Source of the DNA: Cyanobium sp. WAJ14-Wanaka
GTDB lineage: Bacteria; Cyanobacteriota; Cyanobacteriia; PCC-6307; Cyanobiaceae
NCBI RefSeq assembly: GCF_024345375.1
Contig: NZ_JAGQAZ010000001.1
Coordinates: 1,142,056-1,206,055 of the forward strand
DNA length: 64,000 nt
Reading direction: 5' to 3'
Below the pieces are notes generated by a model. That model saw nothing but the letters and a program-made list of their open reading frames with translations, made no database searches and was not told the origin of the DNA. The position numbers were made by a program, and so were the translations under genes. Shown in pieces: positions 8,898 through 21,205 of the stretch (its first letter is position 1; the number at the start of each line of letters is the position of its first letter).

Positions 8898-9277
8898 TTT
8901 TGATACTTGCCGAATTGCGCCTCGTAGAGCGCATCCTCCTGGCCGGCCTTGAGCTGGAGATCGGAGCGGGGCAACGAAACACATAACAGGGCAAAGCCCT
9001 GCTCCTGCAGCTCTTTCTTCACACCCATTGCATCGGGTTGATGCACCTGACCCTGGCTAATCAGGGCCGCACAGGTGGTGCAAACCCCGGAGCAGCAGGA
9101 GCTCGGCAGCGGTACCCCCGCCGCTTCTGCCGCCGCCAACACGGTTTGATCGCTACGGCAGGAAAAGCTATGGCTGCTGCCATCTAGCTCAGCCACGACC
9201 CTGAAATCCTGGACCTGGTTCGAGATTTGGCCTTCGCCCGAAATTTCGGCTGTGCTGGAAAAACTGGATTCGGTCAC
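8894..9277 (-). CDS. [2Fe-2S] ferredoxin-like protein
   Basis: About 127 residues with a plant-type [2Fe-2S] fold. The cluster motif is CxxxxCxxC in PSSCCSGVCTTCAAL, with the distal cysteine in GFALLCVSLP, so the cluster should assemble. The N-terminal 40 residues are acidic and serine-rich and unlike photosynthetic PetF. The start is uncertain: GTG 9277 is chosen; TTG 9313 or an ATG at 9391 overlapping the oxygenase gene are alternatives. It likely donates electrons to an unidentified partner; the coupled 69-residue and DUF3326 genes are candidates. Confidence 0.85.
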   Translation of the reverse strand: MTESSFSSTAEISGEGQISNQVQDFRVVAELDGSSHSFSCRSDQTVLAAAEAAGVPLPSSCCSGVCTTCAALISQGQVHQPDAMGVKKELQEQGFALLCVSLPRSDLQLKAGQEDALYEAQFGKYQK

Positions 9278-9332
9278 GGGGAGGGGGTTAAAGGCAGGCA
9301 GCTCTGGCTCCAATTCTCTCAGGTTGCAAGGG

Positions 9333-10055
9333 CTAGGCCTGCTGCCACTGGCTTGGGTGGGGCGCCAAATACTCCGGTGGGGCCTGGCCATCGCCAACGG
9401 GAGGAGCCGTTAGGACCAGATCCAGGCTGATCGAAAAACGGGTGTCATCTGGGTCTTGATTGGCCAGCACCGCGTGATCGAGGCCTGAAGGGAAGAGCAG
9501 CAGCAGGCCCGCCCGGGGCGCCACATCAACCCAAGGGGTAGTCCAGGGAGCTGCATTTGGAGATGGATGTGAAGCAGTTAGGGCAGGGAGCGGGCCCCCA
9601 TGGCCCACGGCCATGCCGGGCACCAATTCATTCAGCTGGCGCTGGGGGAAAAGGCGCAGACAACCCTGACGGCCCGAGCCATCCCCACTGAGGTAATAGA
9701 CCGCGCTCAGGTGGGCATTGGGGTGGTGATGTCGACCAACCACCTGGCCATAGCCACTGACCACGGGCCAACAGCGCTGGATATGGATTGCCAGCTGGCC
9801 CAGGTCAAAACCCAGTTCCTGGAGATAGCTGCGCCCATGGGCCAGCAGCTGGTCAACCAGGCCTGAAAAAACCGGATGGCGCTGCAACTGCCAAACACCA
9901 TTTAGGTCGCCAGTCCAGGCGCAACCGGGATCGGGGTTAGAGCTCGCATCGCCCTGCAGTTGGGAAATCGCCCGTAGCTGCAGGGCTATCTCGATCGGAT
10001 CAGGAGCCAACTGCACCCGTCCAAGGGCGACGGGGAACAGGGGCTCAATCGCCAA
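9333..10055 (-). CDS. Putative 2OG-Fe(II) oxygenase (TIGR02466-like)
   Basis: About 240 residues. The iron-binding region HHHPNAHLSAVYYLSG and the C-terminal FPSGLDHAVLANQ, followed by an arginine (TRFSISLDL), match the jelly-roll 2-oxoglutarate oxygenase pattern of the TIGR02466 family. The substrate is unknown; relatives include peptide and small-molecule hydroxylases. TTG 10055, four bases after the atpG stop, is the cleanest start; GTG 10082 would overlap atpG. Its position makes it the likely distal gene of the ATP synthase transcript, or the first gene of a unit with the ferredoxin. Confidence 0.7.
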   Translation of the reverse strand: MAIEPLFPVALGRVQLAPDPIEIALQLRAISQLQGDASSNPDPGCAWTGDLNGVWQLQRHPVFSGLVDQLLAHGRSYLQELGFDLGQLAIHIQRCWPVVSGYGQVVGRHHHPNAHLSAVYYLSGDGSGRQGCLRLFPQRQLNELVPGMAVGHGGPLPALTASHPSPNAAPWTTPWVDVAPRAGLLLLFPSGLDHAVLANQDPDDTRFSISLDLVLTAPPVGDGQAPPEYLAPHPSQWQQA

Positions 10056-10059
10056 AGCC

Positions 10060-11013
10060 CTAGGCCATGGCAGCCGCGCCACCAACCACTTCCAGGATCT
10101 CCTGGGTAATGGCAGCCTGGCGGGCCTTGTTGTAGTCGAGGGTGAGGGTCTTGGCGAGGGCCTTAGCGTTATCGCTGGCGTTATTCATCGCCGTCATCCG
10201 GCTGGCCAACTCGGAGGCGGCAGCTTCCTGCAGGGAGCGCAGCAACTGGTTTTCCAGATACAGCGGCAAAAGGGCATTCAGCAGTTGATCAGGGCTCTGA
10301 TCAAACACGATGTCGGATGGGAGCTTGGCCTCCACGTTGGCAGCACTGCCCACCTCAACCCCCAACTTGCCCTCGCGGGTGGTGAGACGGAAGATCTCAT
10401 CTTCAGGAGTGGCAATCCCCTGGGGATCTAGGGGCAACAGGGTTTGCAGCACGGGCTTGGAACTCACCAAGTTGATGAACTTGGTAAAGATGATTTCCAC
10501 CCGATCAGTTGAACCAGAAAGGAACTGGGCCAACACTTCATTGGCAATACCCATCGCCTCACTGGCATTGGGGACCTGCTCCAAGCCAGTAAAAGTGGCG
10601 CGAATTTTATAGAGTTTGGCGCGGTTCTGGAAATAGGTGATCGCCTTGCGGCCAATCAGTACCAGATCCACCGCGTAACCCTGGCCCTTGAGCTCTGCGT
10701 AGCGCTGCTCGGTGCGTTTGATGATGTTGGCGTTGTAGCCACCACAGAGGCCCCGGTCGCCGGTTACGGACAGAAGGGTGATCGTGGCAACCTCACGTTG
10801 CTCCAGCAAAGGAGCTTCCGCATCTTCAAAACGCATCCGTGACTGGAGGTTCTCCAGCACGCGCGCCAGGCGATCGGCAAAGGGCCGGCTGCGGAGCACC
10901 TGCTCCTGGGCGCGGCGCACCTTGGCGGCTGCGACCAGGCGCATGGCCTCAGTGATCTTGCGGGTGTTCTTGACCGAACCAATTCGGTCGCGGATGTCCT
11001 TAAGGTTTGCCAT
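10060..11013 (-). CDS. atpG: ATP synthase F1 subunit gamma
   Basis: The rotating central stalk of F1, 317 residues. The N-terminal helix ([20 protein letters not shown]) and C-terminal helix ([14 protein letters not shown]) are the conserved coiled-coil pair. At about 200-235 it carries the extra segment seen in photosynthetic gamma subunits; the plant redox cysteine pair is not apparent, as in other cyanobacteria. It sits 15 bases after atpA as the last atp gene here. In some cyanobacterial nomenclature it is called atpC. Confidence 0.96.
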   Translation of the reverse strand: MANLKDIRDRIGSVKNTRKITEAMRLVAAAKVRRAQEQVLRSRPFADRLARVLENLQSRMRFEDAEAPLLEQREVATITLLSVTGDRGLCGGYNANIIKRTEQRYAELKGQGYAVDLVLIGRKAITYFQNRAKLYKIRATFTGLEQVPNASEAMGIANEVLAQFLSGSTDRVEIIFTKFINLVSSKPVLQTLLPLDPQGIATPEDEIFRLTTREGKLGVEVGSAANVEAKLPSDIVFDQSPDQLLNALLPLYLENQLLRSLQEAAASELASRMTAMNNASDNAKALAKTLTLDYNKARQAAITQEILEVVGGAAAMA

Positions 11014-11028
11014 CGGTTATGCCCCTCC

Positions 11029-12561
<1,533 letters not shown>

Positions 12562-12616
12562 CTAGGGGAGCTGATTAAGGGGGAAGGCGTTGAACGGGGA
12601 AGGAGGGAAGGGGTGG

Positions 12617-13165
12617 CTAGCTCACCTTGGCCAGCGCCAGTCCAAGGCGGCGCACCTGGCCAGAGAGGCTGGCATCGATCACCTGGGAGCCCATGCTGAC
12701 GATGAAGCCGCCAATCAGGCTGGGATCGACCACGAGGTCGAACTCCACAGCCTTGGTGCCAGCAATCAACTGAACTTTTTTGTTGAGCTGCTCCTTTTGC
12801 TCTTCAGAGAGCTCAGTAGCAGAGGTGACCTTGGCAAGGGTGATGTTGCGAAGGTCCCGATAGAGCTCCAGGAAGCGCCTCAACACCGCATCCAGCACTG
12901 AAATGCGCTGGCGATCGGCCAGCAGCTTCAGCAGGTTCTGGAAAGAGGGGGTGAGCTGGTCATCAAAAAGCTTGGCCAAGGCCATCTTTTTTGACTCCGG
13001 CTCCAGCACCGGCGAAGCCAGGGCTTGACGCAGCTCGGGACTGCTGTTCCAGACAGCCAAAAGGCCCTTGGCCTGTTCGGCAACGATGTCTGTTTCCTTG
13101 CGGGATTCGGCCACCTGCAGCAAGGCTTCTGCGTAGGGGGTGGCAATGCTGTTAAGGAGAGGCAT
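12617..13165 (-). CDS. atpH: ATP synthase F1 subunit delta
   Basis: A 182-residue OSCP-type subunit that joins the peripheral stalk (b and b') to the top of the F1 head. The N-terminal helical bundle (IATPYAEALLQVAESRKETD) and the C-terminal signature with LIGGFIVSMGSQVIDASL are typical. Its ATG shares one base with the atpF stop codon (TGATG), so translation is coupled. Confidence 0.95.
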   Translation of the reverse strand: MPLLNSIATPYAEALLQVAESRKETDIVAEQAKGLLAVWNSSPELRQALASPVLEPESKKMALAKLFDDQLTPSFQNLLKLLADRQRISVLDAVLRRFLELYRDLRNITLAKVTSATELSEEQKEQLNKKVQLIAGTKAVEFDLVVDPSLIGGFIVSMGSQVIDASLSGQVRRLGLALAKVS

Positions 13166-13689
13166 CAGGCTTTCCCCAGGGTTTTTATGGACTGCTCAAT
13201 CAGGCGGACCTGGGTGGCCCCATCGAGCTTGCCGGGCAGGGCCGCCAGGGCGAGCTCAATGGCTTTATTGGCGGCTTCGCGGCGCAGCTGGTCGGTGACC
13301 CGGGCGGCCTCAGCACTGAGGTCGGCCATGGCCCCCTGCTTGACCCGGGCCATCTCCTCGATGGTGCGCTTCTCACTCTCCAGGCGGAGAGCTGCGGCAC
13401 GGGCGTGGCCATCGGCGCGAATTTGCTCAGCCTTTTGCTGGGCTGCTGCCAGGTCCTGCTGGGCCTGGGCGAGGGAAGTTCCGGCGTTCGTCAGACGCTC
13501 TTCCGCATCCTTCAGATCAGCAAGAATGGCGTTGCGGCGGCGCTCAAGAATGCCGCCAAGGAATCCCGGCAGAAATTTCCAGAGGCCAAAGATGACGATG
13601 GCCAGGTTGATGATGTTGGTCTCAAACACGTTGAGATTGAGACCAAAACCGCCGTGGGTCGCCAGCAGGGTGGGGAAAAGAATGGTCAT
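13165..13689 (-). CDS. atpF: ATP synthase F0 subunit b
   Basis: A 174-residue peripheral-stalk protein with one N-terminal membrane segment (about 24-48, [20 protein letters not shown]) and a long charged helix ([18 protein letters not shown] onward) that dimerises with b'. The gene overlaps b' by four bases (ATGA) and atpH by one base, fixing both ends. Confidence 0.96.
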   Translation of the reverse strand: MTILFPTLLATHGGFGLNLNVFETNIINLAIVIFGLWKFLPGFLGGILERRRNAILADLKDAEERLTNAGTSLAQAQQDLAAAQQKAEQIRADGHARAAALRLESEKRTIEEMARVKQGAMADLSAEAARVTDQLRREAANKAIELALAALPGKLDGATQVRLIEQSIKTLGKA

Positions 13690-14156
13690 GAGGTAGCCAG
13701 CAAGCGGGAGACAATCAGGTCGCCGAGCTTGGCGGAGTCGGTTGTCAGCTGGGCCATCGCTTGATCGCGCTGGGCATCGATCTCACGGCGGGCTTGCTCG
13801 CGGGAGGCGTTGGCATCGGCGGTGGCCGCAGCCAGGGCATCGCGGTAGAGGCTATCCATCTCCTGCTCTGCCTCCTGAATCAACTTTTGGGACTGCTGAC
13901 GCGCGTCCTTGAGTTGTTCCTTGAGGTCAGCCTCCAAGCGCTCAGCCTGGGCCAGCTTTTGCTTGGCTTCGGCGCGGCTTGTGGTGATAAAGCTTTCGCG
14001 CTCTTCCACGGCCCGTCCAACGGGGCGGAAAAACAGCGAATTTAGGATCAGGGTGAGGAGCACCACCTGAACTGCCATCAAGGGCAGGGTGGCATCGAGG
14101 TCGAATAGACCTCCCTCCGGTGCACCTGCTTCGGCGAGCAGAAGCCAGCTGGACAT
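13686..14156 (-). CDS. atpF2: ATP synthase F0 subunit b'
   Basis: A 156-residue second b-type subunit, found in photosynthetic bacteria and chloroplasts, where a b/b' heterodimer replaces b2. One membrane segment (about 24-46, [20 protein letters not shown]) is followed by a long glutamine- and alanine-rich helix. ATG 14156 is chosen over an in-frame TTG at 14186, because the shorter form matches the family length. Called atpG in some cyanobacterial genomes. Confidence 0.94.
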   Translation of the reverse strand: MSSWLLLAEAGAPEGGLFDLDATLPLMAVQVVLLTLILNSLFFRPVGRAVEERESFITTSRAEAKQKLAQAERLEADLKEQLKDARQQSQKLIQEAEQEMDSLYRDALAAATADANASREQARREIDAQRDQAMAQLTTDSAKLGDLIVSRLLATS

Positions 14157-14257
14157 TGGGGCGAAGGCGCTGGAACGGGCGGGCAAATCGGTTGTGGTGG
14201 GAACAGGTGAGGCAGGGACTCAAGCCCCTGCCTTCCGACCACTCACAACTCGATCAA

Positions 14258-15383
<1,126 letters not shown>

Positions 15384-15401
15384 GGGAGCCGGGAAAGGGA
15401 A

Positions 15402-15767
15402 TTAGGCGTCGGAGATTTTCTGATCGAAAACCTTCTGATCAAAAACTGCCTGAAGAATCACTGCCGGTTTGTAGAGAAGAAAGCCCAACAGGGCCGGCAG
15501 GATCGAGATTTGGGGGACCTTGGCGCCCAGCAGCACTAGGGCCGCAGGCACCAGTAACTGGGCCTTACTGATCCGGCGGGAGTTTTCCCCCAGCCGACTC
15601 ACACTGCGGCTGAGCAGCCACAGATAAAGGACTCCAGCGGACGCACCAATCAGCAGGCTTAGGGCCGTGATCGGGCTAAAAACGATGGCAGTGAAGATCA
15701 CGGCCACTGCGGAAAGCAGCAGGGTGAACAGCAGTAGTCGTCGTTGAAGCCTATAAAAATCATCCAT
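15402..15767 (-). CDS. atpI: ATP synthase protein I (AtpI/Atp1)
   Basis: A 121-residue membrane protein with about four hydrophobic helices, the first gene of the operon. AtpI helps c-ring assembly in other bacteria. ATG 15767 (MDDFYRLQRRLLL) fits the family. The frame remains open upstream to a TTG at 15932, which would add 55 proline- and aspartate-rich residues; that extension does not resemble family members I know, but codon use stays coding-like, so it cannot be excluded. Confidence 0.82.
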   Translation of the reverse strand: MDDFYRLQRRLLLFTLLLSAVAVIFTAIVFSPITALSLLIGASAGVLYLWLLSRSVSRLGENSRRISKAQLLVPAALVLLGAKVPQISILPALLGFLLYKPAVILQAVFDQKVFDQKISDA

Positions 15768-15966
15768 GCCATTGCTGGGATCGGCCGAGGCACGATCTGC
15801 AGCTGGATCTGGAAAATCCGGCGAAACCGGCAAGGGCAAGGCGTCAGTGGTCCCGATTCCTAGCTCCTGATCCCCGGGGGGATTGGCTGCCGGCAAAGCG
15901 GCATCCGCAGGGCAGGGGAGGGAAACCGACAAACGTCATTACCCCTGAAAAGGCGGGCGGAATCTA

Positions 15967-17181
15967 TCACGCAGCTGCGGGCAGTACCGGCAGCAGAACC
16001 CTCTGCTCCACCAGGCGCCGGGCCACCGCAGCCTGGTGCCCGGCGGACCAGCCCAGGTCCAAAGCCCCCAGGGCAGTCCCGGCTGGGGCCGCCTCCAGGC
16101 CCTTCATCAGGGCCAAGCCATCCGCGCCCAAGTCCAGAGGAGCCATGTCGGCATCCAGCAAGGCCACTCCGGGCCAACCCCACAGACAACGGTTGCGCTC
16201 CCCGGCAGCGGCCAGAAGGTCGGCATCGGATTGCCAGCTAGTGCAACCCAGGGGCCCCTTGCTCAGGAAAAACTCGAAATGGCTGATATCGGGATCTAAA
16301 TCCTCGATCAAGGCCCATTGGCGCTCCAGGGGCAAGGCCTGGGCCCGCTCAAGCAACTCACCGCTGAGCAGGCGGGCCGGGTTCCAAACCTCAGGGTTTG
16401 AAAAACCAGCAAATTGCAGGTCTGCTGAGGCCACAAAGGCCATCAGACGCTGCAGGTTGTAACTGGTTTCCTGCGGGTGCAGATACATGTCGGCGAAATT
16501 GGCATCGGCGGCCGTATCAATCGCCCAGCGCTGCTCGTGGTGGCGCCTCAGCCGATTGCTGGGGGGAAGGCTGCTGAAGAGCTCCCGCCCCAGGCGCAGG
16601 CCCTCGGCACCGCTGCCCACCCCCAGCTCCGTCAGCACCCTTTGGCTGCGGTGGATTTCCCAGCGGCCCCCATCGGCATAGAGGAAGAGGTGCAGGAGCC
16701 CGCCTGGCTTAAGCAGGGCCGCCAGAGCCCGCAGGCCCGCGGCCGGTTCACGCAAATGGTGCAGAACCCCCACCGAATTGATGTAGTCGAAGGGACCCTC
16801 CCCCTCCAGATCCAACAAACTGCGTTGCTCGATTCGCAGCTCAGACACCTGGGCCGAGGCTTCGGAACGGCGGCAGCGCTCCCTGGCCAGATCCAAGGCC
16901 CCAGCACTGATATCTACGGCCAGGATCTCGGCGCCAGGGTTGAGATGGGCGAGGTAATCGGTACTCACCCCGGTGCCACAGCCCGCGTCCAAGATCCGCC
17001 AGGGACGCGGCTTCGCCTCCAGCCTGGGGACAAGGGAACCCACCACAAATGCACTGGCACTGTCGATGCACCAGCGCCAGTTGTATCCAGGTGGCGGCCC
17101 GTCCTGGAGGGGATCGCCCGGGTAGGGGAAGCGGTCGTAGAAGGCGCTAACCACCGGTGTGGCTGCATCGCTGGTCGGCAC
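15967..17181 (-). CDS. Class I SAM-dependent methyltransferase
   Basis: A 404-residue protein with an N-terminal Rossmann methyltransferase domain. Motif I is ILDAGCGTGVSTDYL (about 63-77) and the acidic motif II is ILAVDIS; the conserved GVLHHL motif follows near 135. The substrate is unknown. The C-terminal 200 residues (about 200-400) contain no domain I recognise. The start is GTG 17181. Divergent from apcE across 148 bases, which must carry both promoters. It ends 34 bases before the possible long atpI start, so it may be cotranscribed with the atp operon. Confidence 0.8.
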   Translation of the reverse strand: MPTSDAATPVVSAFYDRFPYPGDPLQDGPPPGYNWRWCIDSASAFVVGSLVPRLEAKPRPWRILDAGCGTGVSTDYLAHLNPGAEILAVDISAGALDLARERCRRSEASAQVSELRIEQRSLLDLEGEGPFDYINSVGVLHHLREPAAGLRALAALLKPGGLLHLFLYADGGRWEIHRSQRVLTELGVGSGAEGLRLGRELFSSLPPSNRLRRHHEQRWAIDTAADANFADMYLHPQETSYNLQRLMAFVASADLQFAGFSNPEVWNPARLLSGELLERAQALPLERQWALIEDLDPDISHFEFFLSKGPLGCTSWQSDADLLAAAGERNRCLWGWPGVALLDADMAPLDLGADGLALMKGLEAAPAGTALGALDLGWSAGHQAAVARRLVEQRVLLPVLPAAA

Positions 17182-17329
17182 GGCAAATCAGGCACTGACC
17201 AGGGGAGCTTTTCATGGCCCCAGGCAATTTGCGGCCCCAAAGCCAGCCCTGCTGCAAACATTTGTTCATGCCGCCGTGAACCCCAAGAGGGGCGGCCGTA
17301 ACGTGACCCAGCCCGGTTCGCTCCCGTAA

Positions 17330-20311
17330 ATGACCGTGACCGCCAGCAGCGGCAGCACTAGGGTCACCCCCCAGCGCTACGACACCCTGCCGCTCTCCAG
17401 AGTCCGTCAGGCGGAGCAGCAGGATCGCTTTCCCGATGGCGGGGAGCTGGATGGGCTGAGCAACTTTTTCCTGAGCGGCCAGCTGAGGCTCGCCGCTGCC
17501 CGATCCCTCTCGGAAAACGCCGAGTTCATTGTGGCCAAGGCAGCCAACCGGATTTTTGCCGGCGGCACCCCCCTTTCCTACCTCGACAACCCGATTGGGG
17601 TCGCCCCAGCCACCCCGGCCTCTGCCCAGGCCCTAGCCGCTGACCAGGCAGCCTTCCAGCAATCGGTCCAGACCTTTGCCCAGGGCACCGCAGCCCGCAG
17701 TGGCGGCAATGTTTTTAGTCGCCTGCTCGAGGGAGCTGGTGGCGATGGTGATGTGCGCGTAGAGCTGCCGGCGGGGTTCAGCCCAATCGCCGTGGGGCGC
17801 TATGGCACCGAGCGGATGAAGAAATCAATCCGCGACCTGGCCTGGTTCCTGCGCTACGTGGGCTATGCCCTCGTGGCAGGCGATCCCAGCATCCTCAAGG
17901 TGAATACCCGCGGGTTGGCCGATGTGCTCGACCAGGCCTGCTCCCTTGCAGCCACGAACGTGGCCCTGCAGGAAATGCGCGCAGCTGCGGCGGGCCTGCT
18001 CAAGGACAATCCTCCCGCCCGGCAGCTGGTAATCCAATACTTCAACGTATTGATTGGCGAACTGGCCATCCCAACCCCCTCGGCAAAGCAGCGCCTGGGT
18101 AGCGCCGAAAACCAGGGTCTCCAGCTGCCCGCCAGCTATGCCATGGCGGCGGAAGGAGCCCAGCGCTTCAACATGAAGCCCGGCATGAGCGGAGCCCAAA
18201 AGGCCGAGGTGATCAGGGCCGCCTACCGCCAGGTGTTCGAACGCGACATCGCCAAGGCCTATTCCCAGGTCGTCAGCCCTGTGGAAGCAACCCAGGTGCG
18301 CCAAGGCGACATCTCGATGCGCGAATTCATCCGCGCCCTGGGCCATAGCAAGGAATATCGGCAGCAGTTTTATGGCCGTTTCTCCAACAGCCGCGCCGTC
18401 GAGCTGGCCTTCCGCCACTTCCTAGGCCGGGGGATCAGCTCCAGGGAAGAGTTCACCCGCTACTTCGACATCGTCAGCGCCCAGGGCCTATGGGGCCTGG
18501 TGGATTCCCTGATCAACTCCAGCGAATACGCCCAGGTGTTTGGCGAAGAGACAGTGCCCTATCTGCGGGACCTCGGCGAGGAAGCCCAGGAAAGTGCCGG
18601 CTGGGGATCCAACCGCAAGTTGTTCCGCTTTAGTGCGCCCTTTGAGGGAGCCCCCCAGTACGTCACCCTTTACGCCGCCTACCGCCAACCCTTTGCTGAC
18701 CAGCACGTCTACGGAGGCGGCAACGATCCCCTGGCCCTTAACTACGGGGCCATTTTCCCCTCGGGTACTGCCTCTGTAGCCACCAGGCCCGCACCGTACG
18801 GCTATGACGCCCGACGCATCCTGATCGGCAATGGCCTGGTCCAGCCCGGCCAAATGAACTCAGCCCAATTCCGCAAGGCCAGCCCCCGCCGCCTTGGACC
18901 AAAGGTGGTGCGGCTGCAGCAAATTTCCACCGGTGGAGCATCCGTTCCCCGCCGCGGCGGCCAACCCAGCATCCGGGGCACCGAAGCCAGCACCCAGGCC
19001 GTAATTCGCGCGGTTTACAACCAAGTTCTTGGCAACACCGGCTACGCCGGCGAGCAGAGCAAGGTTGAGGAAATCAAGCTGGAAAATGGCGACATCAGCC
19101 TGAGGGAATTTGTGCGCCAGGTGGCCCGCTCGGAGGCCTTCCGCCGCCGCTATTGGAGCGGTCTGTACATCACCAAGGCGATTGAGGTGATGCATCGTCG
19201 CCTGATTGGCAGGCCGACCTTTGGCCGCTGGGAAATCAACGCCTACTTCGACACCGCTGCCCGCAAGGGCTTCTACGGCGTCGTCGACGCAATGCTGAAT
19301 AGCGCCGAATACAACGAAAGCTTCGGCGAAGACACCGTTCCCTTCGAGCGTTTCATCACCGCCAGCGATCGCAACGCCCGGCAAGTGCCCAGCTTTAAGC
19401 AGGCCATCAACGCCTCTGGCTATGTGGAGCCCCCGGCCCAGCGCCCCAACGCCCTGCAGTCCCAGGCCCTGCGCACGGTCAGTGGTGATCTGGTGCCCCG
19501 CAACCTGGTGGAAAGCCAGGCCGAGGTCTTCGGCACATGGAGCGCCCAAATCTCGGGGGGGCAAACCATGGCTCCAAGCAGGCCTGCCATCCCCAGGGGT
19601 CCGGGCAGCGTGCTTTCGGCCCCTGAGCCCACCCGTCGCTGGAACCCAGCCACCCTTCCCTCCATTGGTGGGGCCTGGCAACCAGCCCAGAGTCTCGGTA
19701 GAGCCACTAGTTCTTTCAATCGATCTGCCAGCCCCAATGAGCCCGGGGCATCGATGGCCAAGGCCCTGCAGAAGGGCCTGCCCCAGGGCTTTGGCAGGCG
19801 TCAAAGCCTTGCGCCCCCGTTGACACTGGTGAACAACGCCAGCGAAAGCGAGCTGCAGGAAGCCCTCGAAGCCAGCTACAAGCAGCTGCTTAATAGAGTG
19901 CCTTTTGACGCCGAGCGTCCTGTCGAACTGGAGTCCAAATTCCGCAACAACCAACTGACCGTTGCCCAGCTGGTCGACCAACTGACTGGCAGCGAACTGT
20001 TCCAAGAGCGCCTCAATCGGATGGCGCCCCTGCGGGCCGCATCGGCGGCATATTTGGCCCTACTTGGGCGGGCAGCCCAGCCCAAGGAAGTGAGTGTCTT
20101 CTTGGCAACCCGGGCCAACTCCGGCCAACGGGCGGCAATCGAAGAACTGCTCTCGGGCAAAGAATATGCCGAAGCCTTTGGCGAAAACACCGTGCCTTAT
20201 ATCCGTGGCATGGCCACCGCCGATGGCCTGCCCTTGAGCACCGTCAATAGAACGGCCTCGCTCTACAGCGGCAACGCCGGACTGAACCCGGGCCCCAAGG
20301 CTGCTATCTAA
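17330..20311 (+). CDS. apcE: Phycobilisome core-membrane linker (allophycocyanin LCM)
   Basis: A 993-residue scaffold that builds the phycobilisome core and acts as its terminal emitter. The N-terminal phycobilin domain (about 1-235) has the candidate chromophore cysteine C204 in DQACSLAAT; the usual alpha-84 position is serine (KKSIRDL), as in other ApcE. Three linker repeats follow at about 275-400, 550-690 and 835-965, each with the motif FGE-(E/D/N)-TVP, joined by arms of 80-150 residues. Three repeats predict a three-cylinder core. It is followed by a strong terminator, so it is a unit separate from apcABC. Confidence 0.97.
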   Translation: MTVTASSGSTRVTPQRYDTLPLSRVRQAEQQDRFPDGGELDGLSNFFLSGQLRLAAARSLSENAEFIVAKAANRIFAGGTPLSYLDNPIGVAPATPASAQALAADQAAFQQSVQTFAQGTAARSGGNVFSRLLEGAGGDGDVRVELPAGFSPIAVGRYGTERMKKSIRDLAWFLRYVGYALVAGDPSILKVNTRGLADVLDQACSLAATNVALQEMRAAAAGLLKDNPPARQLVIQYFNVLIGELAIPTPSAKQRLGSAENQGLQLPASYAMAAEGAQRFNMKPGMSGAQKAEVIRAAYRQVFERDIAKAYSQVVSPVEATQVRQGDISMREFIRALGHSKEYRQQFYGRFSNSRAVELAFRHFLGRGISSREEFTRYFDIVSAQGLWGLVDSLINSSEYAQVFGEETVPYLRDLGEEAQESAGWGSNRKLFRFSAPFEGAPQYVTLYAAYRQPFADQHVYGGGNDPLALNYGAIFPSGTASVATRPAPYGYDARRILIGNGLVQPGQMNSAQFRKASPRRLGPKVVRLQQISTGGASVPRRGGQPSIRGTEASTQAVIRAVYNQVLGNTGYAGEQSKVEEIKLENGDISLREFVRQVARSEAFRRRYWSGLYITKAIEVMHRRLIGRPTFGRWEINAYFDTAARKGFYGVVDAMLNSAEYNESFGEDTVPFERFITASDRNARQVPSFKQAINASGYVEPPAQRPNALQSQALRTVSGDLVPRNLVESQAEVFGTWSAQISGGQTMAPSRPAIPRGPGSVLSAPEPTRRWNPATLPSIGGAWQPAQSLGRATSSFNRSASPNEPGASMAKALQKGLPQGFGRRQSLAPPLTLVNNASESELQEALEASYKQLLNRVPFDAERPVELESKFRNNQLTVAQLVDQLTGSELFQERLNRMAPLRAASAAYLALLGRAAQPKEVSVFLATRANSGQRAAIEELLSGKEYAEAFGENTVPYIRGMATADGLPLSTVNRTASLYSGNAGLNPGPKAAI

Positions 20312-20338
20312 AACCAGGCAGCTATCTAAACAAAACCA

Positions 20339-20385
20339 CCCCCGAACCTGAGAGGCCTTCCGATTTCACTATCGGGGGGCTTTTT
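20339..20385 (+). terminator. Rho-independent terminator of apcE
   Basis: The stem pairs CCCCCGA (20339-20345) with TCGGGGG (20372-20378), around a 26-base loop that may fold further, followed by GCTTTTT (20379-20385). It lies 28 bases after the apcE stop and separates apcE from apcA. Confidence 0.8.
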
Positions 20386-20646
20386 AATGGCTAACTACAC
20401 AAAATATCGCAAATAGATGCTTAATATTTGGCGCGCACAGTTACTGTCAGCAACATCTGCGAAAGTCGTTGCGGGCCAAGGGATTTGCAGATTGGAACGG
20501 CCGTGAAGAACTGTTACCGGTGCCCGGAGCAGTGAAGGGCCTTGCCACAGAATGATTGGGCGATCGGCGCGAGTCGATCACGTCCCCCCTTACTCACCCG
20601 GATACGGTCACCGTCAAGGCGGCCGCTTGTTTCGAGGCAGAACTGC
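20386..20646 (+). other. Non-coding leader/promoter region of apcA
   Basis: About 260 bases between the apcE terminator and the apcA ATG, without a convincing ORF. The left part is AT-rich (around 20386-20440) and the rest GC-rich, consistent with a promoter followed by a long 5' untranslated leader, as is common for cyanobacterial apcA genes. I cannot identify -35/-10 elements with confidence. Confidence 0.5.
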
Positions 20647-21132
20647 ATGAGCATCGTCTCCAACTCGATCATCAACGCGGACGCCGAAGCCCGCTACCTA
20701 AGCCCTGGCGAACTTGATCAAATCAAGTCGTTCGTCACGGCCGGGCAGCGTCGCCTCCGCGTCGCCCAGGTTCTCAGCGAGAGCCGCGAACGCATCGTCA
20801 AGCAGGCCGGCGGCGCCCTGTTCCAGCGGCGTCCCGATGTCATCTCCCCTGGCGGCAACGCCTACGGCGAAGAGATGACTGCTTCGTGCTTGCGCGACAT
20901 GGACTACTACCTCCGTCTGGTGACCTACGGAGTTGTGGCAGGCGATGTCACCCCGATCGAAGAGATCGGCGTGATTGGAGCCCGCGAGATGTACCGCTCC
21001 CTGGGTGTTCCCCTCGACGCCATGGCCGAGTCCGTGCGCGAGATGAAGTCCGCCGCACTGGGTCTACTGACAGGTGCCGATGCCGAAGAAGCTGGCTTCT
21101 ATTTCGACTACGTGGTTGGCGCCCTCTCCTAA
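20647..21132 (+). CDS. apcA: Allophycocyanin alpha subunit
   Basis: A 161-residue phycobiliprotein of the phycobilisome core. The phycocyanobilin attachment cysteine is C81 in [14 protein letters not shown]-terminus ([20 protein letters not shown]) and length are canonical. ATG 20647 is chosen; the frame is open upstream to 20542 but that part is not phycobilin-like. It is followed 73 bases later by apcB in the usual order. Confidence 0.98.
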   Translation: MSIVSNSIINADAEARYLSPGELDQIKSFVTAGQRRLRVAQVLSESRERIVKQAGGALFQRRPDVISPGGNAYGEEMTASCLRDMDYYLRLVTYGVVAGDVTPIEEIGVIGAREMYRSLGVPLDAMAESVREMKSAALGLLTGADAEEAGFYFDYVVGALS

Positions 21133-21205
21133 GACAGCCGAACACCCTCCAGCCCCCCTCTATTCGACAGTCTTTTCGACCGTCCTTTCGCCCCTAGCAG
21201 GATTC

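Noticed and set aside
17270..17296. GC-rich hairpin in the apcE leader
   Set aside because: GCCG/CGGC and CCCC/GGGG can pair only with a seven-base bulge and no T-run follows; too weak to report as a regulatory element.
18860..20005. Minus-strand ORF of 381 codons opposite apcE
   Set aside because: Complement of the ApcE linker region with no independent signature.
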